Shown here: piece after piece, positions 1-8,984 of the stretch | Numbering within the stretch: position 1 is the first letter of the stretch | Layout of the letters: every line of letters begins with the position of its first letter | NCBI GenBank assembly: GCA_021292165.1 | Contig: JAHFWL010000195.1 | Location: 208,064-272,063 of the forward strand | Direction of reading: 5' to 3' | Source: Shinisaurus crocodilurus | Taxonomy: Eukaryota > Chordata > Lepidosauria > Squamata > Shinisauridae | Length of the DNA: 64,000 nucleotides | The notes under the pieces: model-generated | The model's database searches: none | What the model saw: the letters and a program-made list of their open reading frames with translations, nothing else | What the model was told of the DNA's origin: nothing | Program-made: the position numbers and the translations under genes

Positions 1-350
1 GCTTTGGGTGGCAGCTAGTGGAAGCATGTGTAGATATTTGCAGCAGTTGGTGGGCCTCCAATAATAGTAGTGGTGTTTAGATAGCGATCAAATAGAGACA
101 CTACAGAGTCCAGAAAGTGAACCTGCTGTTTGCACCAGTGCAGGCAGAGGTGGTGAAGAAGGTGCCGTAGAGGTGGGATTGTTGAAGTCTTGGTGGGATT
201 CTTTAAAAGCCTACTTCATGTGGGTCCAGATGATGAAGATGTCATTGATGTATCTCAGGTAGAGGATAGGCCTTTGGGGACAGGAGCTAAAGTCAGTCAT
301 GAATATGTTGGCATGCTGTGTGGAGCCAGGTACCCATGGTGGTAGCCATT
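1..350 (-). pseudogene. Penelope-like element RT fragment
   Basis: Read on the minus strand, this stretch shows Penelope-like (Neptune/Poseidon type) reverse transcriptase pieces in two frames: HANIFMTDF, then YLRYINDIFIIWTHMK ending at a stop, then FKESHQDFNN, then in a shifted frame QQVHFLDSVVS, and near position 1 a KPT-like followed by a CHPK-like stretch. In the family the RT box is Y-x-D-D; here it reads YIND, so the first catalytic Asp is lost, and there are frameshifts and a stop. The element continues beyond the left edge of the window. It is an inactive remnant. Family assignment rests on motif recognition only; the inner end near 350 is approximate. Confidence 0.72.
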
Positions 351-757
351 GACCGGAAGATTCAAGCTGTCCCGAATGCCTGGAAAGCTTCCCAGTGGCA
401 AGACCTGACTAGAATGGTTTTGTTATCTCACTTTAATGTAGGTATATATATTGTCTCATGTTTTCAGTCACTGCACATATTCATCTGTTATTCTGGCTCA
501 TTCTCAAAGATAAGAAAAAGTGAACAGACACCTTGACTATACACTAAATTAGTATGACTCTGTAAAAGAGTGCAGATTAAAACCTTGTAGATCCTATTTT
601 TGGAAAAGATTGATTTGTTCCTCCTCCCGCCTCCCTTTTCCATTCTGATAAAAGCTCTTAAATCTTTCTAATTGCATATTTGTTGATATGCTGCTAGTTT
701 TGTACTGTAAATCAAACCAACAAGCTTTACATATTAGCTATTGAACCTATTGTTGCA
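351..757. other. Unassigned spacer, LINE target flank
   Basis: AT-rich sequence with no convincing gene. A 72-codon frame at 318-536 partly overlaps the Penelope remnant antisense and resembles nothing. The last 9 bases (749-757, ATTGTTGCA) are the left target-site duplication of the LINE that follows. Confidence 0.6.
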
Positions 758-1315
758 CCCCTCGCCGGATCGTCACCTTGAAGTGGTGAGTGGGCTTGCG
801 TGTTCCGATGAATCCTGTGAGCAATGCCGTCGGGAGCTATGTACTCCCAGTAGGGTCACCCATGGCGGTAAGGTCCGGGGAGAGGAACCAGACAAAGAAC
901 GATCCAAAACATAAAGTCCTCAACGGCAGAACAGGCGGAAGATAATTAAACCTAAATTACAACGGCTGTGAAGGCGGATGAAGGCTGCAGCAGAGAATGG
1001 TTTTCCAATCGTCAGGGTAACCGTGCCATTGGATCTCTGCCGTACTCTGTCAAGTTTGTGTGGTGATTCGTTGTGCACCGATCTCCCCACATAAAACAGT
1101 TTCACGCACAGGCGTCTTCCAACCCAACCCATCCAACCCAACCCAACCCAACCAAACAAAAACAAAAAAAGTCCCATGGCGACTGGCGAATGGCAACGGG
1201 GGCAGGACTGTGAATCTGGAAGCCCCTAGTCATGGACCAGCACATGGGCGGTGGATGCAGACTCAGTCGCCCTGTTCAAGGAACGAGGTAGTCGAGCAGC
1301 TCGGCAGCTGTATCC

Positions 1316-1414
1316 ATGACTGAGCAGCCCTATTTAGGATCCACTCTGCTCACCCCGTATGGGGAGGGGGCTAGAAAAGGTGCCCTAAACATAGTCTACC
1401 TCTTTCTCCCCTGA
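1316..1414 (+). CDS. Upstream AUG frame joined by UGA to the LINE ORF
   Basis: ATG at 1316 opens 32 codons ending in TGA at 1412-1414. The same frame then continues without another stop into the endonuclease/RT ORF (the TTG at 1466 and the GTWNIRT motif). The stop is followed directly by CTG, so the context is UGA-C, generally a leaky one. Copy 2 keeps the same AUG, frame length and UGA; only one codon in this stretch is visibly different. There is no ATG between the UGA and residue 241 of the main ORF. This short frame may therefore supply the start for a readthrough product, or may be an upstream ORF allowing re-initiation. That it is translated is inference. Confidence 0.45.
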   Translation: MTEQPYLGSTLLTPYGEGARKGALNIVYLFLP

Positions 1415-1465
1415 CTGGATTACCGCGTCCAGTGGGGTCACCATTTTAGCGGTCGAAAAAGACAT

Positions 1466-4400
1466 TTGAATTTTGGAACATGGAATATACGGACATTGCT
1501 GGATAACATAGATAGTGAACGCCCTGAGCGTAGGACTGCTATTATTGCAAGGGAGCTGAGACGGTTTAAGATTGACATAGCAGCACTTCAAGAAACTCGA
1601 AGGGCAGGAGAGGGACAGCTGAAAGAAGAAAAAGGAGGTTATACCTTCTTCTGGAAAGGACTACCTGAGCAGGACCGACGAATACATGGTGTAGGCTTTG
1701 CCATCAAAAATGAACTAGTGAACTCTTTGTCAGAAGTTCCTACTGGCATTAACGAACGCCTGATAACTCTTCGATTAAAGCTCGCCAATAACCAACAGGT
1801 AACTATTTTGAGCGCTTATGCACCAACATTAGATGCTGATGATGACATCAAGGAAAGTTTTTATAGCCAGTTGGACACTCTCCTGTCAGAGATACCTAAG
1901 GAGGATAAAATTATCCTCCTGGGCGATTTTAACGCAAGAGTCGGGCGTGACTTTGATTTATGGCCAGAAACTATTGGAAAAGACGGAGTTGGTAATAGCA
2001 ACCCGAACGGACTCTTACTTTTGTCTATATGTGCAGAGCATAATCTCACTATCACAAACACGCTCTTTCGACAAAAGAATAAGTTTAAAACATCATGGCA
2101 GCACCCACGGTCAAAGCACTGGCATCTTCTGGATTATGTAATTGTCCGTGTTAGAGATCGCCGCGATGTACTTCTTACTAGGGCCATGGTGAGTGCCGAC
2201 GACTGCTGGACAGACCACCGACTAATCCGTTCCACAATGGTTATCAACATTGCTCCCCAACGTAGGCTTCAAGGAAGGAAACCAAGGCGTAAAATGAACA
2301 TCCAAGTCCTTCAAGATCCTATTAAGCAAACTCGTCTTCAATCACTTCTTAAGGAACATCTACCTACGGAACCTCCTGACAACATTGAGGACCATTGGTC
2401 TAAGCTGAAAACCTCCATTACTGCAGCTTGTGAACAAACTATTGGATATGAAACTAAGAAACATCAGGATTGGTTTGATGAAAATGACAATGAGATTAAA
2501 TATATAATTGACCAAAAAAGGAAAGCCTTCCAAATATGGCAAAATGATATTAACTGCGCTGCCAAGAAAAAAACCTACGCTAGCGCAAAGGCTGAGGTCC
2601 AAAGAAGAACAAGAGAACTTAAGAACGCTTGGTGGAAAAAGAAAGCTGAAGAAATTCAACAACTTGCAGAATCTCATGATGCACGGGGCTTTTTTAAGGC
2701 CACAAGGGCCATTTATGGACCAAAAACCTATGGTACAAACCCTTTACAATCAAAAGATGGCACCAAACTCTTAAAAGACAAAGAGTCTATTGCACTGCGT
2801 TGGAAAGAGCATTATTATGACCTTTTAAATCGTAAATCTAAGGTGGATAATGAGATTTTTTCGCAAATCCCGCAAAAACAAATTAAAGAGGAACTTGCAA
2901 TACTCCCCACTTTGGATGAAGTAAAAAAAGCCATTAATCAAATGAAGAACAACAAAGCTAGTGGACCAGATGGGATTCCTGCTGAAATCTTTAAAGAAGG
3001 GGGCCCCGAACTTGTACAACATCTTCATAAACTCATCGAAAAAATCTGGATAAGAGAAGAGATCCCAGAAGACTTCAGGGATGCCATAATTATCACCCTC
3101 TTTAAGAAGGGTGATAGAACAGACTGTGGAAACTATCGGGGCATTTCTCTCTTAGCAACCGCAGGTAAAATATTTGCTAGGATTCTCGCAAACCGTCTTC
3201 TATCTATTTCAGAAGAGATCCTCCCTGAAACTCAATATGGTTTCCGCCCCTCTAGAGGGACAGTAGACATGATTTTTACTGCACGTCAGCTCCAAGAAAA
3301 ATGCCGGGAGCAAAATCAACCCCTTTATATGGCATTTATTGATTTGGCTAAGGCCTTTGATACTGTAGATCGTACAGCTCTCTGGACTATCCTTATGAAA
3401 ATTGGATGCCCCAATAAATTTGTGAATATCTTGCGACTTCTCCATGACAACATGACGGCAACAGTTTTGGACAACAACGGCTCTCATGGTGCTCCATTTA
3501 AAGTGGGATCAGGTGTTAAACAGGGATGTGTTATCGCCCCAACATTATTTGCCATTTTCATCGCCATGGTTTTACATCTTGTCAAGGGGAAACTTCCCAC
3601 TGGTGTGGGAATTATATATCGAACAGATGGAAAGCTTTTTAATCTCAGCAGGCTGAAAGCAAAAAGTAAGGTAATTACAACCTCCGTTGTGGAACTTCAG
3701 TATGCTGATGATAATGTGGTCTCTGCACATTCAGAGGATGATCTCCAAACTATCCTAAATGCTTTTGCAGAAGCATACGAAAAACTTGGTCTCTCACTTA
3801 ACATCAAAAAAACCAAAGTGCTTCATCAGCAAGTGCAAGCCAATCCTTTGGTGATGCCATCTATCCAGCTTGGTGGGACAATACTGGAAAATGTCGATCA
3901 TTTTCTCTATCTTGGCAGCTATCTTTCTGTTACAGCTAACATCGACAGTGAAATCCAGCATCGTCTGAGCTCCGCAAGTGCCGCATTTTCTCGAATGAAA
4001 CATAGAGTGTTCGAGGATCGGGATATTTGTAAGAAGACCAAAACACTGGTTTATGAAGCCATTGTATTACCAACTTTATTGTATGCCTGCGAAACATGGA
4101 CTATCTATAAACGTCACTTCCACCTCCTTGAAAGGTTTCATCAACGATGCCTCCGGAAAATCCTGCAAATTACTTGGGAAGATAGGCGAACAAATGTCAG
4201 TGTACTGGAAGAAGCAAAGACTACTAGCATTGAAAAAATGATCCTTCAACGCCAACTTCAGTGGACCGGTCATGTTGTTCGAATGCCTGACTGCCGTCTC
4301 CCAAAGCAGTTACTTTACTCCCAACTCAAGGATGGAAAGCGGAATATCGGTGGTCAATATAAGAGGTTTAAAGATGTTCATAAGGCTAATCTAAAAAAAT

Positions 4401-4651
4401 GCAATATAAACATCGAAAACTGGGAAGCTCTGGCCCATGAACGATCTAAATGGAGGTTGGCCTTTCACAAAGGTTCCATGGACTTTGAAGAAGCCCGAGT
4501 GCAAGGTGAAAGGGAGAAACGTGCTAAGCGAAAAGCACGTCAAATGAATCCTTTACAGGACCATCTTCTATCTGGTAACCTGTGTCCTCACTGTGGGAAG
4601 CTGTGTGGATCTAGAATTGGCCTCCACAGTCACTTACGGACCCATCGCTAG
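1466..4651 (+). CDS. LINE endonuclease/reverse transcriptase polyprotein
   Basis: Retrotransposon protein of about 1061 residues that would nick target DNA and reverse-transcribe its own RNA. Residues 1-230 are an APE/EEP-type endonuclease (GTWNIRT, LQETR, ILSAYAPT, GDFNARVG, LLDYVIV, TDHRLI). The RT domain runs from about 480 to 800, with NKASGPDGIPAE, GNYRGISLL, YGFRPSRGT, FIDLAKAFD, GVKQGCVIAP and the active-site YADD at 746-749. A C-terminal region with YACETWT and WTGHVVRM leads to a C2H2 finger (C1040, C1043, H1056, H1060). All catalytic motifs appear present and there is no stop. The frame given starts at a TTG: no in-frame ATG exists between the UGA at 1412 and codon 241 (2186), so the true start is uncertain. 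Compared with copy 2, this one keeps the conserved Arg in GFRPSRGT. Confidence 0.93.
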   Translation: MNFGTWNIRTLLDNIDSERPERRTAIIARELRRFKIDIAALQETRRAGEGQLKEEKGGYTFFWKGLPEQDRRIHGVGFAIKNELVNSLSEVPTGINERLITLRLKLANNQQVTILSAYAPTLDADDDIKESFYSQLDTLLSEIPKEDKIILLGDFNARVGRDFDLWPETIGKDGVGNSNPNGLLLLSICAEHNLTITNTLFRQKNKFKTSWQHPRSKHWHLLDYVIVRVRDRRDVLLTRAMVSADDCWTDHRLIRSTMVINIAPQRRLQGRKPRRKMNIQVLQDPIKQTRLQSLLKEHLPTEPPDNIEDHWSKLKTSITAACEQTIGYETKKHQDWFDENDNEIKYIIDQKRKAFQIWQNDINCAAKKKTYASAKAEVQRRTRELKNAWWKKKAEEIQQLAESHDARGFFKATRAIYGPKTYGTNPLQSKDGTKLLKDKESIALRWKEHYYDLLNRKSKVDNEIFSQIPQKQIKEELAILPTLDEVKKAINQMKNNKASGPDGIPAEIFKEGGPELVQHLHKLIEKIWIREEIPEDFRDAIIITLFKKGDRTDCGNYRGISLLATAGKIFARILANRLLSISEEILPETQYGFRPSRGTVDMIFTARQLQEKCREQNQPLYMAFIDLAKAFDTVDRTALWTILMKIGCPNKFVNILRLLHDNMTATVLDNNGSHGAPFKVGSGVKQGCVIAPTLFAIFIAMVLHLVKGKLPTGVGIIYRTDGKLFNLSRLKAKSKVITTSVVELQYADDNVVSAHSEDDLQTILNAFAEAYEKLGLSLNIKKTKVLHQQVQANPLVMPSIQLGGTILENVDHFLYLGSYLSVTANIDSEIQHRLSSASAAFSRMKHRVFEDRDICKKTKTLVYEAIVLPTLLYACETWTIYKRHFHLLERFHQRCLRKILQITWEDRRTNVSVLEEAKTTSIEKMILQRQLQWTGHVVRMPDCRLPKQLLYSQLKDGKRNIGGQYKRFKDVHKANLKKCNINIENWEALAHERSKWRLAFHKGSMDFEEARVQGEREKRAKRKARQMNPLQDHLLSGNLCPHCGKLCGSRIGLHSHLRTHR

Positions 4652-4748
4652 AGTCTACACAATCTTCTTTAGAATTTCCTCCTTTTATCCCGGAAGACAA
4701 TCTTACTCGGTCACGAGTGATCGCCTGATGATGATGATGATTGTTGCA

Positions 4749-5074
4749 ACCTTCTGCAGGAACACCATGTGGCTCAGACAGTTCTTTAAAAAATCTTATG
4801 AGCGAGCTACTTCAGATTAAATAAGTAGATGCCAGAAAAGGTGGTCACTCACTCAGTACAATTTGAATTTTGAGTCAGTCTCTTTTGTAGGAAATAACAT
4901 TTTAGATTTTACTCTGTAATTTTTTGTAGTATCATTCAATGCTTCTTCCCCCATGCCTGATTCTGCCCACATATTTACTTCCATGATGAGTTTATAATCT
5001 GGCTGAGTACATCTGATTTGCCCAATTTGTTTCTATTACATGTTTATGTTGAGAAAATTGCTGTGACCATCCAT
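4749..5074. other. Unassigned spacer
   Basis: No gene or repeat recognised. The short frame running out of the LINE 3' end (4593-4820) is a shadow of the zinc-finger region and the flank. Confidence 0.5.
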
Positions 5075-5262
5075 GATCCTATGAGGCCATCTTATACTAT
5101 CAAACCATTGGTCCAGCTAAACCAATAGTATCTTCTCTGAAAGGCAGCAGGTCTCCAGGGTATCTCAGGTGCAGTCCAGCATCTGCCACCTGAGATCTTT
5201 TTTAAAAGTAGGGTACTATGGATGGAACCTGGGGCCTTCTGTACACAAATCTTTTATTGATA
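5075..5262 (-). mobile_element. Degraded tRNA-derived SINE
   Basis: The plus strand reads like the reverse of a tRNA-headed SINE: a CCATTGGTCCAGCTA stretch, then CAGGTCTCCAGGGT, then GGAACCTGGGGCCTTCTG. The same order occurs in the better copy at 18137-18572, which also keeps a trailing ACTGAACTATGG (reverse of a tRNA A-box region). Diverged, with no visible flanking duplication. Limits are approximate. Confidence 0.5.
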
Positions 5263-5382
5263 GATTTTTAGTTTATAAAACTAAAGGGCTCTCAGGGCAG
5301 CTAACAAATCCAAAAAAGATAAAACAACAACAATGTGTTGCAACCATAAAGCAACAATGCAGTAATCATGAACACAGAGCAG

Positions 5383-5847
5383 CAGGGCCAGCGCTACCGC
5401 TAGGCAAATTAGGTGGCTGCCTAGGGTGCGTGGCTGAAGAGGGCGCAGAAACGCTGCGCTCCTTCCGGCCGACTCTTCCTCGCCGCCGGTGCGCTCCTCC
5501 CCCGCCTGGCCGCCTTACCAACAAAGGCACCACCAGGTCAGTGCAGGGGGGATTGCGGGCGCCGGGCGGGCTCGGGGTCACGCTCAGCTTTCCTCGGCGC
5601 CCAGAGCTAGGCCGGGTCAGGAGCGTGCGTGGCAGTGGCGACCGGTCTGAAGATGCTGCGCGGTGGGCGAGGCCGGCTTGGCAGCAGGGAAATCGGCGGC
5701 CGGAGGCGGCCGGCGGGCGGGCGGGCAGGGGCGTTGGGCAAGCAGGCATTTCCTGGCTGCTTTGCTCCTGAGCCCCCCCCGGCACGAGAGGGGGGCGCGC
5801 TAAATATAACATTGCCTAGGGCGCCAAACTGCCCTGCACCGGTCCTG
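5383..5847. mobile_element. Non-autonomous hAT element with CpG-rich interior
   Basis: Terminal inverted repeats begin CAGGGCCAGCGC and end GCACCGGTCCTG. The element is flanked by a perfect 8 bp duplication CAGAGCAG at 5375-5382 and 5848-5855, the TSD size of hAT transposons. The outer parts match the 154 bp relative at 5957-6110 (GGCTGCCTAGGG on the left, TTGCCTAGGGCGCC on the right). The middle, about 5447-5785, is a GC- and CpG-rich block of some 340 bp that the relative lacks. Long frames across it (5169-5771 plus; 5366-5812 and 5607-5918 minus) are compositional and resemble no protein. No transposase is encoded. Confidence 0.85.
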
Positions 5848-5956
5848 CAGAGCAGCCAAGTAAAACAAGAAACAGCTAGAAGTTTGGAAAGATCTGGTAA
5901 AATAAAATGGGTTTTCATGTGCTGCCAAAACCCACAACAGAATAGGCACCAGGCAG

Positions 5957-6110
5957 CAGGGCCGGTGCTACAATTAGGCTAACTAGGCAGCTGCCTAGGG
6001 CACAGGGCTAAAGGGGGCGCCAGAAATAGGGAGGGAGGGCTCAAGTGGGAAGGGGGGGTGCTAAATATCTGATCTTGCCTAGGGCACCAAACTGCCTTGC
6101 ACCGGCCCTG
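5957..6110. mobile_element. hAT MITE, short relative
   Basis: 154 bp element with inverted ends CAGGGCCGGTGC and GCACCGGCCCTG. Flanking 8-mers are CCAGGCAG (5949-5956) and CCGGGCAG (6111-6118), one mismatch apart, as expected for a slightly aged hAT TSD. Both ends match the element at 5383-5847, so the two are one family that landed about 110 bp apart. Confidence 0.85.
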
Positions 6111-6235
6111 CCGGGCAGACCTCCCTGAGGAACGCATTTCAGAGGCAGGGTACCACAATTGGAGCCGCCCTTTCCCCAATTGCCACCTGCCTAAATTCTG
6201 AGGGCAGAAACACGCAGAGAAGGGCCTCAAAAGAT

Positions 6236-6345
6236 GAGCGTAGGGTGCTTTCAGACAGGGGGCTCTTAGTGCTAACAATCCAAAGGCACTGTGCAGTTAT
6301 GCCATCTTCTTTTTTCTTGAATGAATTTCCCATGGTAACAAAAAA
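6236..6345. repeat. Fragment of GGGTGCTTCCAGA MITE family
   Basis: AGGGTGCTTTCAGAC followed by CAAAGGCACTGTGCAGTT and a pyrimidine-rich run resembles the left half of the elements at 28597-28806 and 61113-61330. The right end is not seen here. The rest of 6111-6709 shows no gene. Confidence 0.45.
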
Positions 6346-6717
6346 ACCTGAAGAAATTATAGGAAAACATGAGTTACAAATGAATGATGATATCTGCAAG
6401 GCAGCTATATAATACTAAAATCAGAAATACATATTAAAGTTAGTAAAACAAAATAGATAGAACAATCAACCAATAATTAATTTAGCAATAAGGAAACCCC
6501 CCCAAAAAACAACAACAGCCCAACCCACAAGAATCGGAGAAGGAAAAATGCAGTGAAGCATTACTTCAAACTCAAGCTTCCAAATGCTCCCTGAGAAAGA
6601 TGATATTGCCTAGTTTTGTAAAGCTAGCAGGGAGGGGGGAAGTGTACTCCCTTAGATAAAGCACTGCTGCCTCCGGTCACTTCCTGCTATATTTCAAACA
6701 GTGAGGGGACCTGAAGC

Positions 6718-7391
6718 CAGGGATGGGGACTCGGACTCCAAGACTCGACTCGTGAGTCGGACTAAGTCCCCCCTCTGACTCGAGTCCCAATATTTTTAAT
6801 GGGACTCGAGACTCGACTCAGGACTCGAGACCAAGGACTCGTGTTCCAAAATTGTGTTCCTCAAATGCAACATGGATAGGTTTTAGGAAGTACAGCAAGT
6901 TTATTTTTAAAAATCATTTTCCTAAAATGCAACCTTTCAGACATTTTGGGTTTGGCTGCCTCTGCCTGCCTGTTTGGGGTTCCCAGCTTCCTCTGCCTGC
7001 CTAGTCTCTTCATAACCAGTTCCACAGTTTGAATTGTCCAAGACAAAGGCCTCTGCCTGCCTGTTTTGGGGTTCCCTGCCTCCTCTGCCTGTCTGATTAT
7101 TTTGGGTTTGTCTGCCTGGTCTGTTCTTGCCAAAATCAGTTGCAGAGTTTTGAAATAAAAAGGCACACTTGTGCCTAGAATTTATTTAAGCCACACATCT
7201 GAAATAGTCTTATTTTGTTGGGGAAACCCCCCATTGATTTTAATAGGGACTCGTGGAGTCAGCTTTGGGAGTGACTCGTGACTCGTGAGTCACCATTTCG
7301 GAACAAGGACTCAGACTCGGACTCAAGACTCGGGTCCAAAGACTCGTGACTCGACTCGTGACTCGAAACTAAGGACTCTTCAACATCCCTG
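6718..7391. mobile_element. hAT element with GACTCG subterminal arrays
   Basis: 674 bp element with ends CAGGGATGGGG and CAACATCCCTG, flanked by a perfect 8 bp TSD CCTGAAGC (6710-6717 and 7392-7399). Both subterminal zones (about 6727-6845 and 7245-7380) are packed with GACTCG/CGAGTC in both orientations. In hAT transposons, short subterminal repeats are where transposase binds, so this is a likely function (inference). The centre carries imperfect CTCTGCCTGCCTG repeats. No transposase ORF. Confidence 0.88.
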
Positions 7392-7399
7392 CCTGAAGC

Positions 7400-7918
7400 A
7401 GGAACATCTCAAAATATAGGGAGGTTCATATTTATAGAAGAAAGCCATCCTTTCAGTATCCTACACCCCAGACTATTTATTCTAGCCGTTGTGATCATGG
7501 AAACTGCTGGAGCCTGGAGCTGTCTCCATGGATCACATGATTTATAGGATACATTTGATACTAATGGCTGCATGGAGAAAATAAAAAGTTCTTGCATATG
7601 TGAATCAGTCCTCACACTTACCTGAAAGGAATGCTGTTTTTAAAATCCATATAGAAACCACATCCGTTGTTTGGGATAGCCCTAAATCTACAAACAAATA
7701 TGTCTCACATCTTGCACCAAACATCTCGGGAGATCTTATAATATATGAACATTTTTGTTAACAACTATACTGAGTATTGGTGCTAGCAGTATAGGTGCAG
7801 GAGTTCTATACATGAAGAGAAACATACTGAAGGAACACAAATATACACTGGAAATATACATTGGTGTTTTCATTTCCATTCCCCCCCCCCCCATTCTTAA
7901 AAAAATGTGCTTAACAAT
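7400..7918. other. Unassigned sequence
   Basis: No gene seen. Contains a C-rich run at about 7880-7893. Confidence 0.5.
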
Positions 7919-8055
7919 GGGTTGGATCAAGACTTGGACATGTTTATAGTAGATCCATTGAAATCAATGGGACTTAACATTAGTCACGAATAACTTAAAT
8001 CCCATTAATTTCAATGGGATTTCTATAAGCATGACTTAAATCTGGATCCAACCCA
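7919..8055. repeat. Palindromic MITE, GGTTGGATCC ends
   Basis: Inverted ends GGGTTGGATCAAGACTT and AAATCTGGATCCAACCC enclose ATTGAAATCAATGGG and AATTTCAATGGGATTT, themselves inverted. A relative lies at 12339-12442, and parts recur at 49755-49836 and 50281-50385. Non-coding. Confidence 0.7.
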
Positions 8056-8348
8056 ATGATGGGAAATTGTGTCTCTATTTTCATTGTTAGTATGTGTCTC
8101 TATAGTGCTGGGGACAAGGCAATATAAAATGGGAAGGGGCCCTGATTGGTAGAATGTGAAAAACAGCTGTTTTATTGAAGTCTTAGTATTTTACATCTTC
8201 CATGAATGAATGCTCACAAGTCCAAGTGAAGTAGTAAAAATGTCATGCTTTGAAATAATTGCTGCAGCCCTGGCAACTGACAGTGTCCTAAATTCTGAAA
8301 TATATATTACCTCAACCAGTACTGATCTTATCTGGAATAAAACATTCA

Positions 8349-8440
8349 GGCTGCAATCCTATAAACACCCACTTGAGAGTAAGTCCCATTGAACTCAATA
8401 GAACTTCCTTCTGAGTAGACATCCACAGGAGTGTGCTGTT
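8349..8440. repeat. Short palindromic repeat, GCAATCCTA family
   Basis: GGCTGCAATCCTATAAA, then GAGTAAGTCCCATTGA and CTCAATAGAACTT, a diverged copy of the family seen best at 54409-54502 and 58848-58940. Non-coding, MITE-like. Confidence 0.6.
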
Positions 8441-8816
8441 AATCATGCTGAGTCAAGGATCCCTTAATCTCAGATGTAACAAACTGCAGTGTTACCAAGC
8501 ATCAGTGTGAGACAACTAGATAGCAATGAGAGATTACTGCTGCCAGCTTGTTCTTCCTCTTGTAAACACGTAGCAAAAAAACCTTTAGCAGGATGTTGTA
8601 GAAATCATGGGTTTAGTCTATTCATACAGGTGCCCTGCTTGGAGCACTTGAACATTAACTACGGTATCTGTATTTATTGTATGCCAACTCAGCTAAAACC
8701 ACCTCTCCCGTCTCACTTAAGCTATAATATTCCAAAGTGATTTTCATGCTCAGACCACAACTCTACAGCTGGAGGAACATCTTGGTATACCTTCTCCTTC
8801 TGTGTGGGAACCGATT
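8441..8816. other. Unassigned sequence
   Basis: No gene seen; an 83-codon frame here looks random. Confidence 0.45.
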
Positions 8817-8817
8817 T

Positions 8818-8980
8818 CATAGATCATAGAGTTGGAAGGAGCCTACAAAGCTATCTAGTCCAACCCCCTGCTCAGTGCAGGAAACTAGAGGAGGGGTCTC
8901 CCATCCAAGTAATAACCAGGCCTGACCCTGCTTAGCTTTCCACGCTCAGACAAGCTGAGCCAGCGTGAGCCACAGGCCTG
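8818..8980 (-). mobile_element. 5S rRNA-derived SINE
   Basis: On the minus strand the left part reads GGAAAGCTAAGCAGGGTCAGG, CTGGTTATTACTTGG and ATGGGAGACCC, matching the internal promoter half of vertebrate 5S rRNA. It then passes into a GGTTGGACTAGATAG...TCCAACTCTATGATC tail like the 3' end of CR1/L2 LINEs. This composition is that of 5S-derived SINEs described in squamates (family from established knowledge). Sister copies: 29703-29845, 42293-42458 and 63445-63562. Confidence 0.85.
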
Positions 8981-8984
8981 TATA

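Larger units (their letters stand above)
758..4740 (+). mobile_element. Full-length RTE-like LINE, copy 1
   Basis: A complete non-LTR retrotransposon of about 3.98 kb. It starts with CCCCTCGCCGG, has a leader of about 700 bp containing a CCAAC-rich tract (1123-1150), one long ORF, a 3' UTR of about 90 bp containing the hairpin ACTCGGTCACGAGT, and a short (GAT)n tail. It is flanked by ATTGTTGCA at 749-757 and 4740-4748, a 9 bp target-site duplication that shares its first base with the tail. A short 3' UTR and a trinucleotide tail are typical of RTE-type LINEs, but the clade is inferred, not proven. The second copy at 30835-34808 (minus) shares the same 5' and 3' ends, which argues that both are full length. 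The coding potential is intact and divergence from copy 2 is about 1%, so the insertion is recent. Confidence 0.93.

Noticed and set aside
5169..5918. Long GC-rich frames on both strands (200, 148, 117 and 103 codons)
   Set aside because: They lie over the CpG-rich interior of a hAT MITE, overlap each other on opposite strands and are Pro/Arg/Gly/Ala-rich by composition.
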